Assembly (NCBI GenBank): GCA_018304045.1
Contig: JAGVWZ010000013.1
Coordinates: forward strand, 1-46,699
Reading direction: 5' to 3'
Length of the DNA stretch: 46,699 nucleotides
Source of the DNA: Candidatus Pacearchaeota archaeon
GTDB lineage: Archaea; Nanobdellota; Nanobdellia; Pacearchaeales; GW2011-AR1
Shown: positions 15,141 to 24,898 of the stretch, one piece after another
Numbering within the stretch: position 1 is the stretch's first letter
How the letters are laid out: every line of letters begins with the position of its first letter
Program-made: the position numbers and the translations under genes
Notes under the pieces: model-generated
The model's database searches: none
What the model saw: the letters and a program-made list of their open reading frames with translations, nothing else
What the model was told of the DNA's origin: nothing

Positions 15141-16162
15141 GCTGCTAGTTCTTCTATAAAATCTTTTTCAACCCGGTACCAGAATAATCTATTTCTGTAT
15201 GCTCTTTCTAATGATATTAAAACCGATACTGGTTGTTTTATTTTTGATCTTAGGATTCCTGCTGCAATTCTTGGGTGGATACATATATTTCTTTGATTAT
15301 AATAAATGTCTGTTATTTCTTGGTATGGTCTTATTCTATAGATATGGCCTCCGCCTCTTGGTCCTAATTCTTGTGTTTCACAACCATCTAAATCAATATC
15401 TACAATTGCTTTATCATTTATTTCAGGTAGATCTTTTATATTAAGAATCAGATAAGGAATATTATTTATTCTCATTGCTTTGCTTCTAAATTCTTTTTCT
15501 AATTTTGGATCCCTAAATTTTTTATATACTTTATTATCTATTGAGTATTGTTCTGAAATGTTTATGACTCGCGATATTTTTCTAGATAATTTATTATCAA
15601 ATAGAATCTGAGTCATATAATTTCCACTTCCTGCCCTATCTTCTTCTGTTTCATGACAATCTAAGTGAGCATCAAATCTTACTATTGTTAAAGGCTCTTT
15701 TGTTGTTTCTAATAGTCTGGTAATGGGTCTATAGGCATGAAGATGAGGATTTGCTATTTGTAATTCTATTCCAAGAAATCTTGCTCTTGAATCTGGAAAT
15801 GTTATCTTTGACTGAACATATTGTTCTTTTGCTGTATAGTCATAATCAATTCCTATGGCTTTCCATATTATTTCTTGAAATCTTTCTAATAAATCCAAAT
15901 CCCTTTTCCTTTTTTCTTCAGAATCATAGGTTCCTGTTTCTATTTCTTTTCTTCTTCTTTTATAATTGGCTTCCTCTACTTGCCTGTGGTTTTCATGTCT
16001 CTTTCTTAATGATTTTAATAATGTTTGAAAATTAGTATCTCCAATTAAACAACTAAAAATTTCTATTGGTTCATCAGGTTCATCTCCATCAGATGATAAA
16101 ACTTTTTCTAATTCTCTAATCTTCATATTTCTAGCAGAATTCTGTCTGGTGCAGATCACCAT
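15137..16162 (-). CDS. Arginase-fold-like protein (UPF0489-type)
   Basis: A 341-aa protein. The centre reads IVRFDAHLDCHE and further on IVDIDLDGCE; paired DAHxD and DxD motifs are the metal sites of the ureohydrolase/UPF0489 fold. An N-terminal Lys/Arg/Glu-rich helical region (about residues 50-95) is not part of that fold. Function unknown. TATA-like tttataaacc (minus strand, about 16181-16190) lies about 25 nt upstream of the ATG at 16162; a second in-frame ATG at 16126 is the alternative. It ends 4 nt inside kae1, converging with it. Confidence 0.55.
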   Translation of the reverse strand: MVICTRQNSARNMKIRELEKVLSSDGDEPDEPIEIFSCLIGDTNFQTLLKSLRKRHENHRQVEEANYKRRRKEIETGTYDSEEKRKRDLDLLERFQEIIWKAIGIDYDYTAKEQYVQSKITFPDSRARFLGIELQIANPHLHAYRPITRLLETTKEPLTIVRFDAHLDCHETEEDRAGSGNYMTQILFDNKLSRKISRVINISEQYSIDNKVYKKFRDPKLEKEFRSKAMRINNIPYLILNIKDLPEINDKAIVDIDLDGCETQELGPRGGGHIYRIRPYQEITDIYYNQRNICIHPRIAAGILRSKIKQPVSVLISLERAYRNRLFWYRVEKDFIEELAA

Positions 16163-16227
16163 AAATTTATTGATTAATCGGTTTATAAATTTTATATTTA
16201 ATATGGCTAACTTTAAATTTTGAGATA

Positions 16228-16240
16228 AGTTTATAAACCC
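16228..16240 (+). promoter_or_regulatory. Possible promoter of the ribosomal protein cluster
   Basis: agtttataaaccc is a good TATA match facing the ribosomal genes but lies about 175 nt before the L7Ae start, implying a leader of about 145 nt. Nearer the ATG the sequence is low-complexity (aataaacaaataaa) with other possible TATA sites. The rest of the 246-nt gap holds no gene I can see. Confidence 0.35.
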
Positions 16241-16409
16241 ATTTTTATCTTAATTATTATATTCGCAAGAGTATTTTGTTAATATAAACAAAATATTTGT
16301 CAAAATTCTTTTGCTCACCAATGACCTAAATTTAGGGAGGGGCAGTTAGCTTTTTCTCTAATTTATTATTTGGATAAATAAACAAATAAATTAAACAAAA
16401 TAAATAAAA

Positions 16410-16727
16410 ATGGTTTCTGTATACGACGTCTTGGAAAAAGCAAGAAAGACTGGAAAAGTTGAGAAAGGAACAAATGAAGTAACAAAAGCAATTGAAAGAG
16501 GAACTGCTAAACTTGTTGTTTATGCAGCTGATGTTAATCCTAAGGAAGTTGTTCAGCATTTGCCTATTTTATGCAAGGAAAAAAATGTTCCTTGTTCTGA
16601 AGTAGAGAAGAGGGAGAAATTAGGTATTGCTGTTGGTTTGGGTGTTCCTTGCGCATCTGCTGTTATTATCAGAGCAGGCGATGCTGAAAAAGACTTAGAA
16701 AGTTTTATTAAAAGCTTGAATAAATAA
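16410..16727 (+). CDS. rpl7ae: Ribosomal protein L7Ae
   Basis: A 105-aa kink-turn RNA-binding protein of the large subunit, also part of box C/D and H/ACA RNPs and archaeal RNase P. The signature KGTNEVTKAIERG (19-31), VVYAADVNP and GVPCASAVI are all present. It is shorter at the N terminus than many archaeal homologues, starting at MVSVYDVLEKAR. It heads a cluster with S28e and L24e, the usual archaeal arrangement. Confidence 0.95.
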   Translation: MVSVYDVLEKARKTGKVEKGTNEVTKAIERGTAKLVVYAADVNPKEVVQHLPILCKEKNVPCSEVEKREKLGIAVGLGVPCASAVIIRAGDAEKDLESFIKSLNK

Positions 16728-16795
16728 TCCTCAGATTATTTTTATTGCAGGAACTAAACTAATAATATTAAAAATAAATAATAAGGAAAAATAAA

Positions 16796-17002
16796 ATGAA
16801 TGCAACAACACTTGAATCAGAAAGAAGATTATTTTCTACAAGAGATTTTCTTGAAGAAAGAGCAAGATTATGTGAATTAGGTTTAAGTGGAAAATGTGAA
16901 GAAGCCGGAACAATGCCCTATTGTTCAAAAAATGGAAGTAATGTTTATATTAATTGCCCAAGATATAATACTTGGCTAAATCAACAACAAGAGAATAAAT
17001 AA
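16796..17002 (+). CDS. Hypothetical four-cysteine protein in the ribosomal operon
   Basis: A 68-aa protein with cysteines at about positions 26, 34, 43 and 54 (LCELG, KCEEA, YCSKN, NCPRY), spacing that could bind one zinc or form disulfides. Not a ribosomal protein I recognise. It ends one base before the S28e start, so it is translated from the same mRNA; a lineage-specific ribosome-associated role is possible but is inference. Confidence 0.65.
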   Translation: MNATTLESERRLFSTRDFLEERARLCELGLSGKCEEAGTMPYCSKNGSNVYINCPRYNTWLNQQQENK

Positions 17003-17003
17003 A

Positions 17004-17306
17004 ATGGCTAAGAAAGAACAAAAAACAAAAGAACAACAACAAAATAGTCAGGTTGCTTCAAAAGGAGCAGAAGGTATTCTTAGTGCAAATGCTGTTCCTG
17101 CTGTTGTAGAGGGATTAATTGGAAGAACTGGTGCAAGAGGAGAAATTAGTCAGGTTAAATGCAGAATTCTACAGGGTTATGATAAAGGAAAAGTTATGAG
17201 AAGAAATGTTAAAGGACCTGTTAGAAAAAAAGATATTTTAATGTTAAGAGAAACTCAAATTGAAGCTAGAAGAATTAAAACTAAACTTGGAAGGGGAAGT
17301 GTATAA
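17004..17306 (+). CDS. rps28e: Ribosomal protein S28e
   Basis: Small-subunit OB-fold protein. The diagnostic run is [22 protein letters not shown] then DILMLRETQ. At 100 aa it is longer than usual (about 70) because of a ~35-residue Lys/Gln/Ala-rich N-terminal extension. It sits between two orphan genes with 1-nt gaps, so the cluster is tightly cotranscribed. Confidence 0.93.
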   Translation: MAKKEQKTKEQQQNSQVASKGAEGILSANAVPAVVEGLIGRTGARGEISQVKCRILQGYDKGKVMRRNVKGPVRKKDILMLRETQIEARRIKTKLGRGSV

Positions 17307-17307
17307 A

Positions 17308-17661
17308 ATGGTAACTGCCCAATTAAAAGGACTTGAAAATGGTATCTCGTTTTTAGATTCAGATTTAAGCTCAAGTCCTATTCTAGCAGAAATTCATGCT
17401 CGTTTTGGAAGATTAGAGCTACCTGATAATTTTTTAACTGAAGCAAACCCTTCTCAGGGAATTAGATATTTAATTGCTAGAGATAAATCAAGGGGATACA
17501 CTTTTGTTTATAGAAGCGGAAATTTAAACCAATCCCCTAATTTTTATGAATCTGAATTAATGATGATAAAAGAGCAATTTAGGTGGATGAGAAGAGAAAT
17601 TTTGGCATATTTTGTTGATAATGTTAATGAATGTGCAGGTTTAATGTGGAGGAAAATGTAA
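17308..17661 (+). CDS. Hypothetical protein between S28e and L24e, 117 aa
   Basis: No family recognised. The start is placed at ATG 17308, one base after the S28e stop; a longer frame would begin inside S28e. The product is a soluble alpha/beta protein (MVTAQLKGLENGIS...) ending in two helices. The stop is 2 nt before the L24e start. Its position suggests co-expression with ribosomal proteins; function unknown. Confidence 0.6.
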   Translation: MVTAQLKGLENGISFLDSDLSSSPILAEIHARFGRLELPDNFLTEANPSQGIRYLIARDKSRGYTFVYRSGNLNQSPNFYESELMMIKEQFRWMRREILAYFVDNVNECAGLMWRKM

Positions 17662-17663
17662 AC

Positions 17664-17867
17664 ATGCCAACTTGTTCATTTTGCAAATCAAGATTTAAAG
17701 AACCGAGAGGACTTACAATATTTACCTTTGATGGTAAAAGTATTCATTATTGTTCTAGTAAATGCAGAAGAAATGCTAAACTTGGAAGAGATGGAAGAAA
17801 AGTTAATTGGGTTAGAAAAAGTGCTGGTTTTTTAGCAAATAAAGAAGAAGGGGAAGAAAAACAATAA
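17664..17867 (+). CDS. rpl24e: Ribosomal protein L24e
   Basis: A 67-aa zinc-ribbon protein of the large subunit: CSFCKSRF (C4, C7), then IHYCSSKCRRN (the second Cys pair), then RKVNWVRKSAG. I chose ATG 17664, which gives the canonical MPTCSFC start; an upstream in-frame ATG at 17631 lies inside the preceding gene. In many archaea ndk follows; here the operon ends. Confidence 0.93.
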   Translation: MPTCSFCKSRFKEPRGLTIFTFDGKSIHYCSSKCRRNAKLGRDGRKVNWVRKSAGFLANKEEGEEKQ

Positions 17868-17904
17868 AATTTTATTTCTATTTTTCTCTTCGATAAAAAT
17901 AACC

Positions 17905-17947
17905 ATTTTATCGTCGATAAAATTAAAAACCTTATCGAAAGGTTTTT
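17905..17947. terminator. Hairpins after the ribosomal cluster, with repeated TTATCGA words
   Basis: aaaaacctt-atcga-aaggttttt (17925-17947) is a perfect 9-bp stem ending in T5, a plausible terminator. Before it, 17905-17923 is a 19-nt perfect palindrome around one base (attttatcg-t-cgataaaat). Short TCGATAA/TTATCGA words recur at about 17889, 17914 and 17932. They may alternatively be regulator sites for gyrB, which starts 112 nt later. Confidence 0.5.
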
Positions 17948-18058
17948 AAAGGAAGGTTCTTTATTTTAATTGAAAATTAGGTGGATTTTTTGATTAAATC
18001 CTTTATATGAAAAACATTAGGATTTAGTCAAACTTATCATGTTTCAAACGGAGCAAAA

Positions 18059-19951
18059 ATGACTGAAAATAAGGCATATAGCGCAGAGAGCATTAAAGTA
18101 TTAGAAGGACTTGAGGGAGTTAGAAAAAGGCCTGCAATGTATATTGGTAGTACTGGTAAAGATGGGTTACATCATCTTGTTTATGAGGTTGTAGACAATT
18201 CTATTGATGAGGTTATGGCTGGTTATGCTACTTTTGTTAAAATAATCATTAATAAGGATGGTAGCTGTACAGTTATTGATGATGGAAGGGGAATTCCTGT
18301 TGATAAGCATCCTGTTTATAAGAAATCTGCTATGGAAATTGCACTTACCAAGCTTCATGCTGGAGGCAAGTTTGACAAAGATTCTTATCAGATATCAGGG
18401 GGTTTGCATGGAGTTGGAGTGAGTTGTGTTAATGCACTTTCTATAAAATTAATTGCTACTGTTAAAAGGGATGGAAATGTTTATCAGCAAGAGTATAAAA
18501 TAGGTGTTTCTAAAGATGATGTTAAAGTTGTTGGAAAATGTGATAAAAAAGACACTGGTACAACAATACAATTTTATCCAGATAAGGATATTTTTTCTAG
18601 TCTTGAGTTTGATTTTGTTGTTTTAAAAAAAAGACTTCAAGAAATTGCTTTTTTAAATCCAAATGTAACTATTATTTTGGCTGATGAAAGAAGCGGTAAA
18701 GAAGAAACTTTTCATTCTTCTGGAGGATTAGTTGAATTTGTAGAATATATAAATAAATCAAAGGGAATTATTCATAAGCCTATTTATTTTAAAAAACAAG
18801 TTGATTCAACTATAGTTGAAGTTTCTATTCAGTATACAGATGGATATAATGAAAATATTTTTGGATTTGTAAATACTATCAATACTACTGAGGGTGGAAC
18901 TCATATTTCTGGATTTAAAACTGCACTTACAAGGGCGGTTAATGATTATGCTGATAAAAAAGGAATGTTGAAAAATGAAAAATTAAGTGGTGATGATACA
19001 AGGGAAGGACTTACTGCAATTATTAGTTTGAAAATGAGAGAACCTCAATTTGAAGGACAGACTAAAACTAAACTTGGAAATTCTGAAATGAAGGGGGTTG
19101 TTGATTCTATGGTTTATATTGCTTTGACTGAATTTTTAGAAGAGAATCCTACAATCTCTAATAAAATTGCTCAGAAAGTTGTTGCAAGTGCAAAGGCAAG
19201 AGAAGCTGCTAAAAAAGCAAGAGATTTAGTTAGGAGAAAAAATGCAATGGGTGGTCTTTCTGGTTTACCTGGAAAATTAGCTGATTGTTCTTCAAAGAAA
19301 ATTGAAAGAACAGAACTTTATATTGTGGAAGGCGACAGCGCGGCAGGTTCGTCAAAAATGGCAAGGGATAAAGAATTCCAAGCTATTTTACCTTTGAAAG
19401 GTAAAATATTAAATGTTGAAAAATCAAATCCTACTAAAGCACTAAGTTCTGAAGAAATTATTAATTTAATCACTGCGATTGGGACTGGAATCAAAGAAAA
19501 TTTTGATATTTCAAAATTAAGATATAATAAGGTAATAATAATGACTGATGCAGATGTTGATGGAAGTCATATCAGAACTTTGTTATTAACATTTTTTTAT
19601 AGATATGTTCCTGAATTAATTGAAAGTGGAAATATTTATGTTGCTGTAAGTCCTTTATTTAGAATTAGAAAGGGAAAAGATATGTATGTTTATTCTGAAG
19701 AAGAATTGAAAAAAGCCCTTGATAAACTAGGTGGAAAAGCAGATGTGCAGAGATTTAAAGGATTAGGTGAAATGAATCCTACTCAGTTATGGGATACTAC
19801 AATGGATCCTGAAAGAAGAATATTAAAAAGAGTTACAATTGAAGATGCTGTTGTTGCAGATGCAACATTTTCAATGTTAATGGGAGATGTTGTTGGGCCT
19901 AGAAGAAAATTTATTGAAACAAATGCAAATATTGCAGAGGTGGATATATAA
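18059..19951 (+). CDS. gyrB: DNA gyrase subunit B
   Basis: ATPase/TOPRIM subunit of type IIA topoisomerase; with GyrA it introduces negative supercoils. The 630-aa protein has the GHKL ATP site (EVVDNSIDE, residues 43-51; DDGRGIPV, about 74-81; GGLHGVG), the TOPRIM motifs EGDSAAGSS (about 424-432) and DADVDGSH (about 497-504), and the C-terminal QRFKGLGEMN. Length is that of short bacterial GyrB, without the ~170-aa insert of proteobacteria. Archaea generally use topoisomerase VI; a bacterial-type gyrase implies ancient transfer. The stop overlaps the next start by 1 nt (ataATGg), so it is the first gene of a gyrase operon. Confidence 0.95.
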   Translation: MTENKAYSAESIKVLEGLEGVRKRPAMYIGSTGKDGLHHLVYEVVDNSIDEVMAGYATFVKIIINKDGSCTVIDDGRGIPVDKHPVYKKSAMEIALTKLHAGGKFDKDSYQISGGLHGVGVSCVNALSIKLIATVKRDGNVYQQEYKIGVSKDDVKVVGKCDKKDTGTTIQFYPDKDIFSSLEFDFVVLKKRLQEIAFLNPNVTIILADERSGKEETFHSSGGLVEFVEYINKSKGIIHKPIYFKKQVDSTIVEVSIQYTDGYNENIFGFVNTINTTEGGTHISGFKTALTRAVNDYADKKGMLKNEKLSGDDTREGLTAIISLKMREPQFEGQTKTKLGNSEMKGVVDSMVYIALTEFLEENPTISNKIAQKVVASAKAREAAKKARDLVRRKNAMGGLSGLPGKLADCSSKKIERTELYIVEGDSAAGSSKMARDKEFQAILPLKGKILNVEKSNPTKALSSEEIINLITAIGTGIKENFDISKLRYNKVIIMTDADVDGSHIRTLLLTFFYRYVPELIESGNIYVAVSPLFRIRKGKDMYVYSEEELKKALDKLGGKADVQRFKGLGEMNPTQLWDTTMDPERRILKRVTIEDAVVADATFSMLMGDVVGPRRKFIETNANIAEVDI

Positions 19952-20235
19952 TGGCTAAAAAAACTAGAAAGAGAAATATTTTGAATAGAACTTTTATTGT
20001 AGTTGGAATTTTGGCTGTGATTATAAATATTTTAGGTTTGATTTTTTTTAAACTAGAATTTTTTGATATATTTGGGATATTAATTTGGATATTCTTTTTA
20101 ATATTTGGTGGATGGATGCTTTTGACTCGTGAAGAAACTCCGGATTGGGTTGCTTGGATTGTACTTATTATTGGAACTCTTGGATTTATTACAGATAGTT
20201 GGATAGTAATTAAAACATTTATAATTGGGGGATAA
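19951..20235 (+). CDS. Small membrane protein in the gyrase operon
   Basis: A 94-aa protein with a basic N terminus (MAKKTRKRN) and three hydrophobic segments (about 13-32, 38-56, 66-90). No family recognised. Its start overlaps the gyrB stop, so it is translationally coupled to gyrase, an odd partner for a membrane protein. Confidence 0.7.
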   Translation: MAKKTRKRNILNRTFIVVGILAVIINILGLIFFKLEFFDIFGILIWIFFLIFGGWMLLTREETPDWVAWIVLIIGTLGFITDSWIVIKTFIIGG

Positions 20236-20242
20236 AAAAGAT

Positions 20243-20392
20243 ATGATAAAACCTATGTGTAATTTATGTGGAAAAGAATTAAATGAATTTGGTGGAATAC
20301 TTTTAAGTCCACCTGATAAACAAAATAAAGTTAACAAATATCATATTTGTATAAATTGTTATAAAGAACTTGAAAGGAGATTAAAATATTAA
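20243..20392 (+). CDS. 49-aa zinc-ribbon protein in the gyrase operon
   Basis: Encodes MIKPMCNLCGKELNEFGG...HICINCYKELERRLKY. Two CxxC pairs (C6/C9 and C36/C39) form a classic zinc ribbon. It lies 7 nt after the membrane protein gene and 9 nt before gyrA, so it is part of the operon. The function is unknown; small ribbons of this kind often bind nucleic acid or act as transcription accessory factors. Confidence 0.7.
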   Translation: MIKPMCNLCGKELNEFGGILLSPPDKQNKVNKYHICINCYKELERRLKY

Positions 20393-20401
20393 AAAACAAA
20401 C

Positions 20402-23400
20402 ATGGCAAAAGATGAAGACAGTGAAGATGAGATAGAAGAAGTTGAAAAAGAAGTAGATGAAAGTGAAGCTGCTGAAGATGAAAATGGTAATGGCAATGGT
20501 GAATCTGAAGTACTTGAAAAAGAGGCACTTAATCTAAAGGACCTAGATGAGGACAGGGTGATTAATACTGAAATTTCTAATGAAATGAAAAGAGCTTATA
20601 TTGACTATGCAATGTCTGTTATTGTTGCAAGAGCATTGCCTTCTGCTGAAGATGGATTAAAACCAGTTCATAGGAGAATTCTTTGGGCAATGAAATTAAT
20701 GGGTTTGGAAAAAGGAATGACAAAAAAGTCAGCAAGAATTGTTGGAGATACAATGGGTAAATTCCATCCTCATGGTGATATGGCTATTTATGATTCTATG
20801 GTTAGAATGGCTCAAGATTTTTCATTGAGATATCCTCTTGTTCATGGGCAAGGAAATTTCGGATGCTTTACCGCAGACACTAAAGTTAAACTTGCAGATG
20901 GAAGAAATTTATCTTTTATAGGATTAATTAATGAACATAAACTTGGTAAGAGAAACTTTACTTTTACTGTTGATGAAACTGGATTAATTAAAATAGCTGA
21001 AATAAAAGATCCAAGGATGACTAACCCTCATGCAGAAATTATGAAGGTTATATTGGACAATGGTGAAGAAATAAAATGCACATTAAATCATAAGTTTATG
21101 TTAAAAGATGGCAATTATAAAGAAGCACAATATCTAGAGTCCGGTGATTCTTTGATGCCTTGTTATTTTAGATTATCTACAAAGGATGATGATTCTAATG
21201 CTATTGGATATAGCATGATATTTCAACCAAAGAATAATCTATGGAATTTTGTGCATGTTCTTTCTGATAATTGGAACTTGGAAAATGGAATTTATGCAAA
21301 TTCTGCTGGAAGAATTAGACATCATATCAATTTTAATAAATTAAATAATAATCCTCATAACATTAGAAGAATGAATTGGAAAGAACACTGGCAAACACAT
21401 TATAATTTTACTTCTCAAAAACATAAGACAGATGTAGAATATGTCAAAAGATTATCTGAAGGCAGAAAAAGGTTTTGGGATAATGTGGAAAATAGGAAGA
21501 TTAATTCTGAAAGGATGCGAGAGAGAAACATAAAAAATTGGAAAAATAAAGATTATCAAGAGAAAATGAGGATAACTCTAAGCGAAGTAAATAAAAATTA
21601 TTTAGCTAAACATCCTGAAATAATTGAGAAGATAAAGAAAACTGCTTCTATTACTATGAAAAAAATGTGGCAAGATCCTTATTATAAAGAATTATTTCAT
21701 GAGAAAATAATAGCATCTAATAAAAGAAGAAAAACAAATCTAATTGGAAAAAGAAAGTTTACTAATATTTGTAGTTATCTTAAGGAAAATAATATTTCTA
21801 TAAACAAAGATAATTATGAAAAGGCAAGAATAGAAAAATTTGGTGGTAAAAATTTTACAACTTGGGATTTAGCTATTAAAAAATATTTTAATAATGATAA
21901 AAACTTGTTATTATGTGAATTAAATGGAAATCATAAGGTTGTTAGCGTTAAGTTCTTAAAAGAATCCGTTGATGTTTATGATTTGACTGTTGATAAAACT
22001 CATAATTTTGCTCTGGCTTCAGGCATATTTGTCCACAATTCAATGGATGGTGATAATGCAGCTGCTTCTCGTTATACAGAGGCTAAGTTAAATTCTATTG
22101 CAGTCGAATTACTTGCTGATATTGATAAGGAAACTGTTGTTATGATTCCTAATTTTGATAATAGTTTAAAAGAACCGGTTGTACTTCCTGGAAAAGTTCC
22201 TAATTTATTAATTAATGGAAGTAGTGGAATTGCAGTTGGAATGACAACTAATATTCCTCCGCATAATTTAAATGAAGTTTGTGATGGAATAATAAAAACA
22301 ATTGAAAATCCTAATATTACAATTGAAGAATTAATGGAAATAATAAAAGGGCCTGATCTTCCAACTGGCGGACAAATAGTTGGAACTGATCTTAAAAATC
22401 TTTATACTGTTGGAAAGGGTGGATTTATTGTTAGGGGAAAAGTTACAACTGAAGTTAAAAAGGAAAAAGAGCAAATTGTTATTACTGAAATTCCTTATCA
22501 AGTTAATAAGGCTGATTTAGTTAAACAAATTGCAGAACTTGTTAGGGATAAAAAATTAATGGATGTTTCTGATTTAAGGGATGAATCCAAAGGACTTGGA
22601 AAAATAAGAATTGTTATTGAAATGAAAAAAGGCGCAAATGCACAATTTGCTATAAATAGATTGTATAAGTCTACAAAATTACAAACTAAGTTTGATGCTG
22701 TAATGGTTGCATTGGTTGCAGGAGTTCCTAAAACTTTGAATTTAAAAGAGTTTATTCAGGTTTATATTGACTATAGAAGAAAAGTTATTAGAAAAAGAAC
22801 TGATTTTGATTTAAAAAAAGCACAGGATAGGGAACATATTGTTAAGGGATTGCTTATTGCATTGAAAAATATTGATGCTATAATTGAAACTATTAAAAAA
22901 TCTAAGGAAGATGCTTTAGAAAATTTAATGAAAAAGTTTGATTTTACTAAAAAACAAGCTGAAGCAATTTTAGATACTAAGTTAAGACAATTAACTTCTA
23001 TGGAGCATGATAAATTAAAGAATGAAGAAAAAGATTTGCTTGAATTGATTGAAAAATTAAAGAAGATACTTGAGGATGAAAAAGAAATATTAAAAATTAT
23101 TAAAAAAGAATTAAATGAAATAAAAGAAAAATATGGGGATGAAAGAAGAAGTAAGATAATAAGAAGTGTTAAGGAAATTGAAGAAAAAGATTTAGTTCAA
23201 CAAAAGGAAGTTATTATTACAATCACTGACAAGGGTTATATTAAAAGAATGCCTTACAAAGTTTATAATGAACAGAGAAGAGGTGGAAAGGGTGTAATTG
23301 GTGCTGAATTAAGTTCTGAAGATGTTGTTAAGCAGTTAATAAGTTGTTCAACTCATGATTATTTATTATTATTTACTGCAAGGGGAAGAATGTTCTGGTT

Positions 23401-24181
23401 GAAAGCATATAAAGTTCCTGAAACTCAAAGATATGGAAAAGGACAAGCTATTGTTAATCTTCTTAATATTAAAGATGATAATATTACTAATGTAATTGCT
23501 GTTAAAGACTTCAAAGATTATTTGTTTATGGTTACTAAGAAAGGACAAGTTAAGAAAATAAGAATGGAAATGTTTTCTAAACCAAGAAATTCAGGTATAA
23601 GAATAATTAATTTGCCTTTAGATAATACAGATACTGTTGTTGATGTAAAAAGAATTAAGGATAAACAAGAAGTAATGATATTTACAAAAGAAGGACAGGG
23701 AATTAGATTTAACTCCAATGAAGTAAGGGATATGGGGAGAAGTTCCTATGGTGTTTGTGGAATCAAGCTTAATGGAAAAGATGAAGTCATGAGCATGGAA
23801 ATTGCAATAGATTCTAAAGCTACTATATTAACTATAACTGAAGATGGTTATGGTAAGAGAAGTTTAGTTAATGATTATAGATTAACTGGAAGAGCTTGCA
23901 AAGGGGTTATTAATCTGAATGTTACAGATAAAACTGGTAATGTTGTAAGTACACTTGAAGTTAATGATAAAGATAAATTTGTTGTTTCAACTAAAAAAGG
24001 AGTTGTAATTAGAACAAGTGTTAAAGATATAAGAGTAATGGGAAGAGTAACGCAGGGAGTTAGAATAATAAAATTGCATGATGGAGATAAGGTTGTTGAT
24101 ATTGCAAAACTAGCTGATGAAGATGAAATTCTTGAAGGTGATCCTGAATTGAATCAAAAAGGACTTTCTGAATTTGATTAA
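20402..24181 (+). CDS. gyrA: DNA gyrase subunit A precursor with an intein
   Basis: Breakage-reunion subunit of gyrase. The 1259-aa precursor splices to about 867 aa. Extein features: AYAMSVIV-type start ([14 protein letters not shown]), [30 protein letters not shown], then after the intein [17 protein letters not shown], with the catalytic Tyr at precursor residue 558. The C-terminal domain holds repeated beta-pinwheel blades, including the GyrA-box-like RRGGKG near residue 961, which supports gyrase rather than topoisomerase IV. An extra acidic N-terminal extension of about 50 residues (Glu/Asp/Asn/Gly) precedes the conserved start. It ends the gyrB-gyrA operon. Confidence 0.95.
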   Translation: MAKDEDSEDEIEEVEKEVDESEAAEDENGNGNGESEVLEKEALNLKDLDEDRVINTEISNEMKRAYIDYAMSVIVARALPSAEDGLKPVHRRILWAMKLMGLEKGMTKKSARIVGDTMGKFHPHGDMAIYDSMVRMAQDFSLRYPLVHGQGNFGCFTADTKVKLADGRNLSFIGLINEHKLGKRNFTFTVDETGLIKIAEIKDPRMTNPHAEIMKVILDNGEEIKCTLNHKFMLKDGNYKEAQYLESGDSLMPCYFRLSTKDDDSNAIGYSMIFQPKNNLWNFVHVLSDNWNLENGIYANSAGRIRHHINFNKLNNNPHNIRRMNWKEHWQTHYNFTSQKHKTDVEYVKRLSEGRKRFWDNVENRKINSERMRERNIKNWKNKDYQEKMRITLSEVNKNYLAKHPEIIEKIKKTASITMKKMWQDPYYKELFHEKIIASNKRRKTNLIGKRKFTNICSYLKENNISINKDNYEKARIEKFGGKNFTTWDLAIKKYFNNDKNLLLCELNGNHKVVSVKFLKESVDVYDLTVDKTHNFALASGIFVHNSMDGDNAAASRYTEAKLNSIAVELLADIDKETVVMIPNFDNSLKEPVVLPGKVPNLLINGSSGIAVGMTTNIPPHNLNEVCDGIIKTIENPNITIEELMEIIKGPDLPTGGQIVGTDLKNLYTVGKGGFIVRGKVTTEVKKEKEQIVITEIPYQVNKADLVKQIAELVRDKKLMDVSDLRDESKGLGKIRIVIEMKKGANAQFAINRLYKSTKLQTKFDAVMVALVAGVPKTLNLKEFIQVYIDYRRKVIRKRTDFDLKKAQDREHIVKGLLIALKNIDAIIETIKKSKEDALENLMKKFDFTKKQAEAILDTKLRQLTSMEHDKLKNEEKDLLELIEKLKKILEDEKEILKIIKKELNEIKEKYGDERRSKIIRSVKEIEEKDLVQQKEVIITITDKGYIKRMPYKVYNEQRRGGKGVIGAELSSEDVVKQLISCSTHDYLLLFTARGRMFWLKAYKVPETQRYGKGQAIVNLLNIKDDNITNVIAVKDFKDYLFMVTKKGQVKKIRMEMFSKPRNSGIRIINLPLDNTDTVVDVKRIKDKQEVMIFTKEGQGIRFNSNEVRDMGRSSYGVCGIKLNGKDEVMSMEIAIDSKATILTITEDGYGKRSLVNDYRLTGRACKGVINLNVTDKTGNVVSTLEVNDKDKFVVSTKKGVVIRTSVKDIRVMGRVTQGVRIIKLHDGDKVVDIAKLADEDEILEGDPELNQKGLSEFD
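20864..22039 (+). other. GyrA intein, 392 aa, with HNH-type homing endonuclease
   Basis: The insertion starts at Cys ([13 protein letters not shown], splicing block A) directly after the extein GQGNFG. It ends [14 protein letters not shown]...GIFVHN before the extein Ser (blocks F and G: penultimate His, terminal Asn, +1 Ser). The block B region reads CTLNHKFML. The middle contains [21 protein letters not shown] followed by [10 protein letters not shown], an HNH nuclease signature, and then Lys-rich helices of the DNA-binding type. Insertion is 12 residues before the catalytic tyrosine, so the unspliced protein could not be active. All splicing residues are present. Confidence 0.92.
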
Positions 24182-24276
24182 AAGATAGTAAAAGACATAA
24201 CTGATTTCAAAAAATGACTTGGAGAGTTTCTAGAAGAAATGATTTATTTTTTTGATTATATATTACTTATTACTAA

Positions 24277-24789
24277 TTATATTTTACCTTGCAAAACAAT
24301 TGATAATAATTTAGCCATTGCGGAGTTATAATCCTTTAATCTTTTCTCTAGAGGGGTAGGATTATTTACTCCAGGCATAGGAGGTTCTGCTAATTCAAAG
24401 TCTTCATTGTTACCTTTAAGAAGATCGTAGACACACATCATTTTTTTAGAAAAATATTGTAGTTTATTATCTAAAAAAATATCATAAAATCTAAAGCCTT
24501 CAATTCGTTGATGTGTTGGTCTATTATCTATCCATCTTGATAATTCAGCATTTACTTCTCCTGTTTGATCGGATATTTTGTATCTTTCTTGAGACACCCT
24601 ATTTCCAGATCTTGTTCTTCTGAAATTCGATTGAAAATCTCCAAACCCCAACACTAATCTTCCAGTCCTATATTCTATTTGTCTCATCCCTGATAAAATA
24701 TCTGCAACAGAACTAAAACTATATACTTTAAAATCTCCAAGTTTTTCCCTTTCAGGAAGATCATTAAATTCAGGAGTTATATCTTTCAT
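24277..24789 (-). CDS. Hypothetical protein, 170 aa
   Basis: No family recognised. A soluble protein with a basic stretch near residues 53-66 (FRRTRSGNRVSQER). Converges with gyrA. Leaderless-type AT-rich promoter upstream (atatataaatattt, about 24809-24822 plus strand, TATA on either strand). Confidence 0.5.
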   Translation of the reverse strand: MKDITPEFNDLPEREKLGDFKVYSFSSVADILSGMRQIEYRTGRLVLGFGDFQSNFRRTRSGNRVSQERYKISDQTGEVNAELSRWIDNRPTHQRIEGFRFYDIFLDNKLQYFSKKMMCVYDLLKGNNEDFELAEPPMPGVNNPTPLEKRLKDYNSAMAKLLSIVLQGKI

Positions 24790-24898
24790 AGTTTTTATTC
24801 ATTCATTCTATATATAAATATTTGCTTTAATTAATCCAAATTCGTTAAATTGATAATATGTTTTATTTAATAATAAGTAGATTTATCTTTACAATAAT

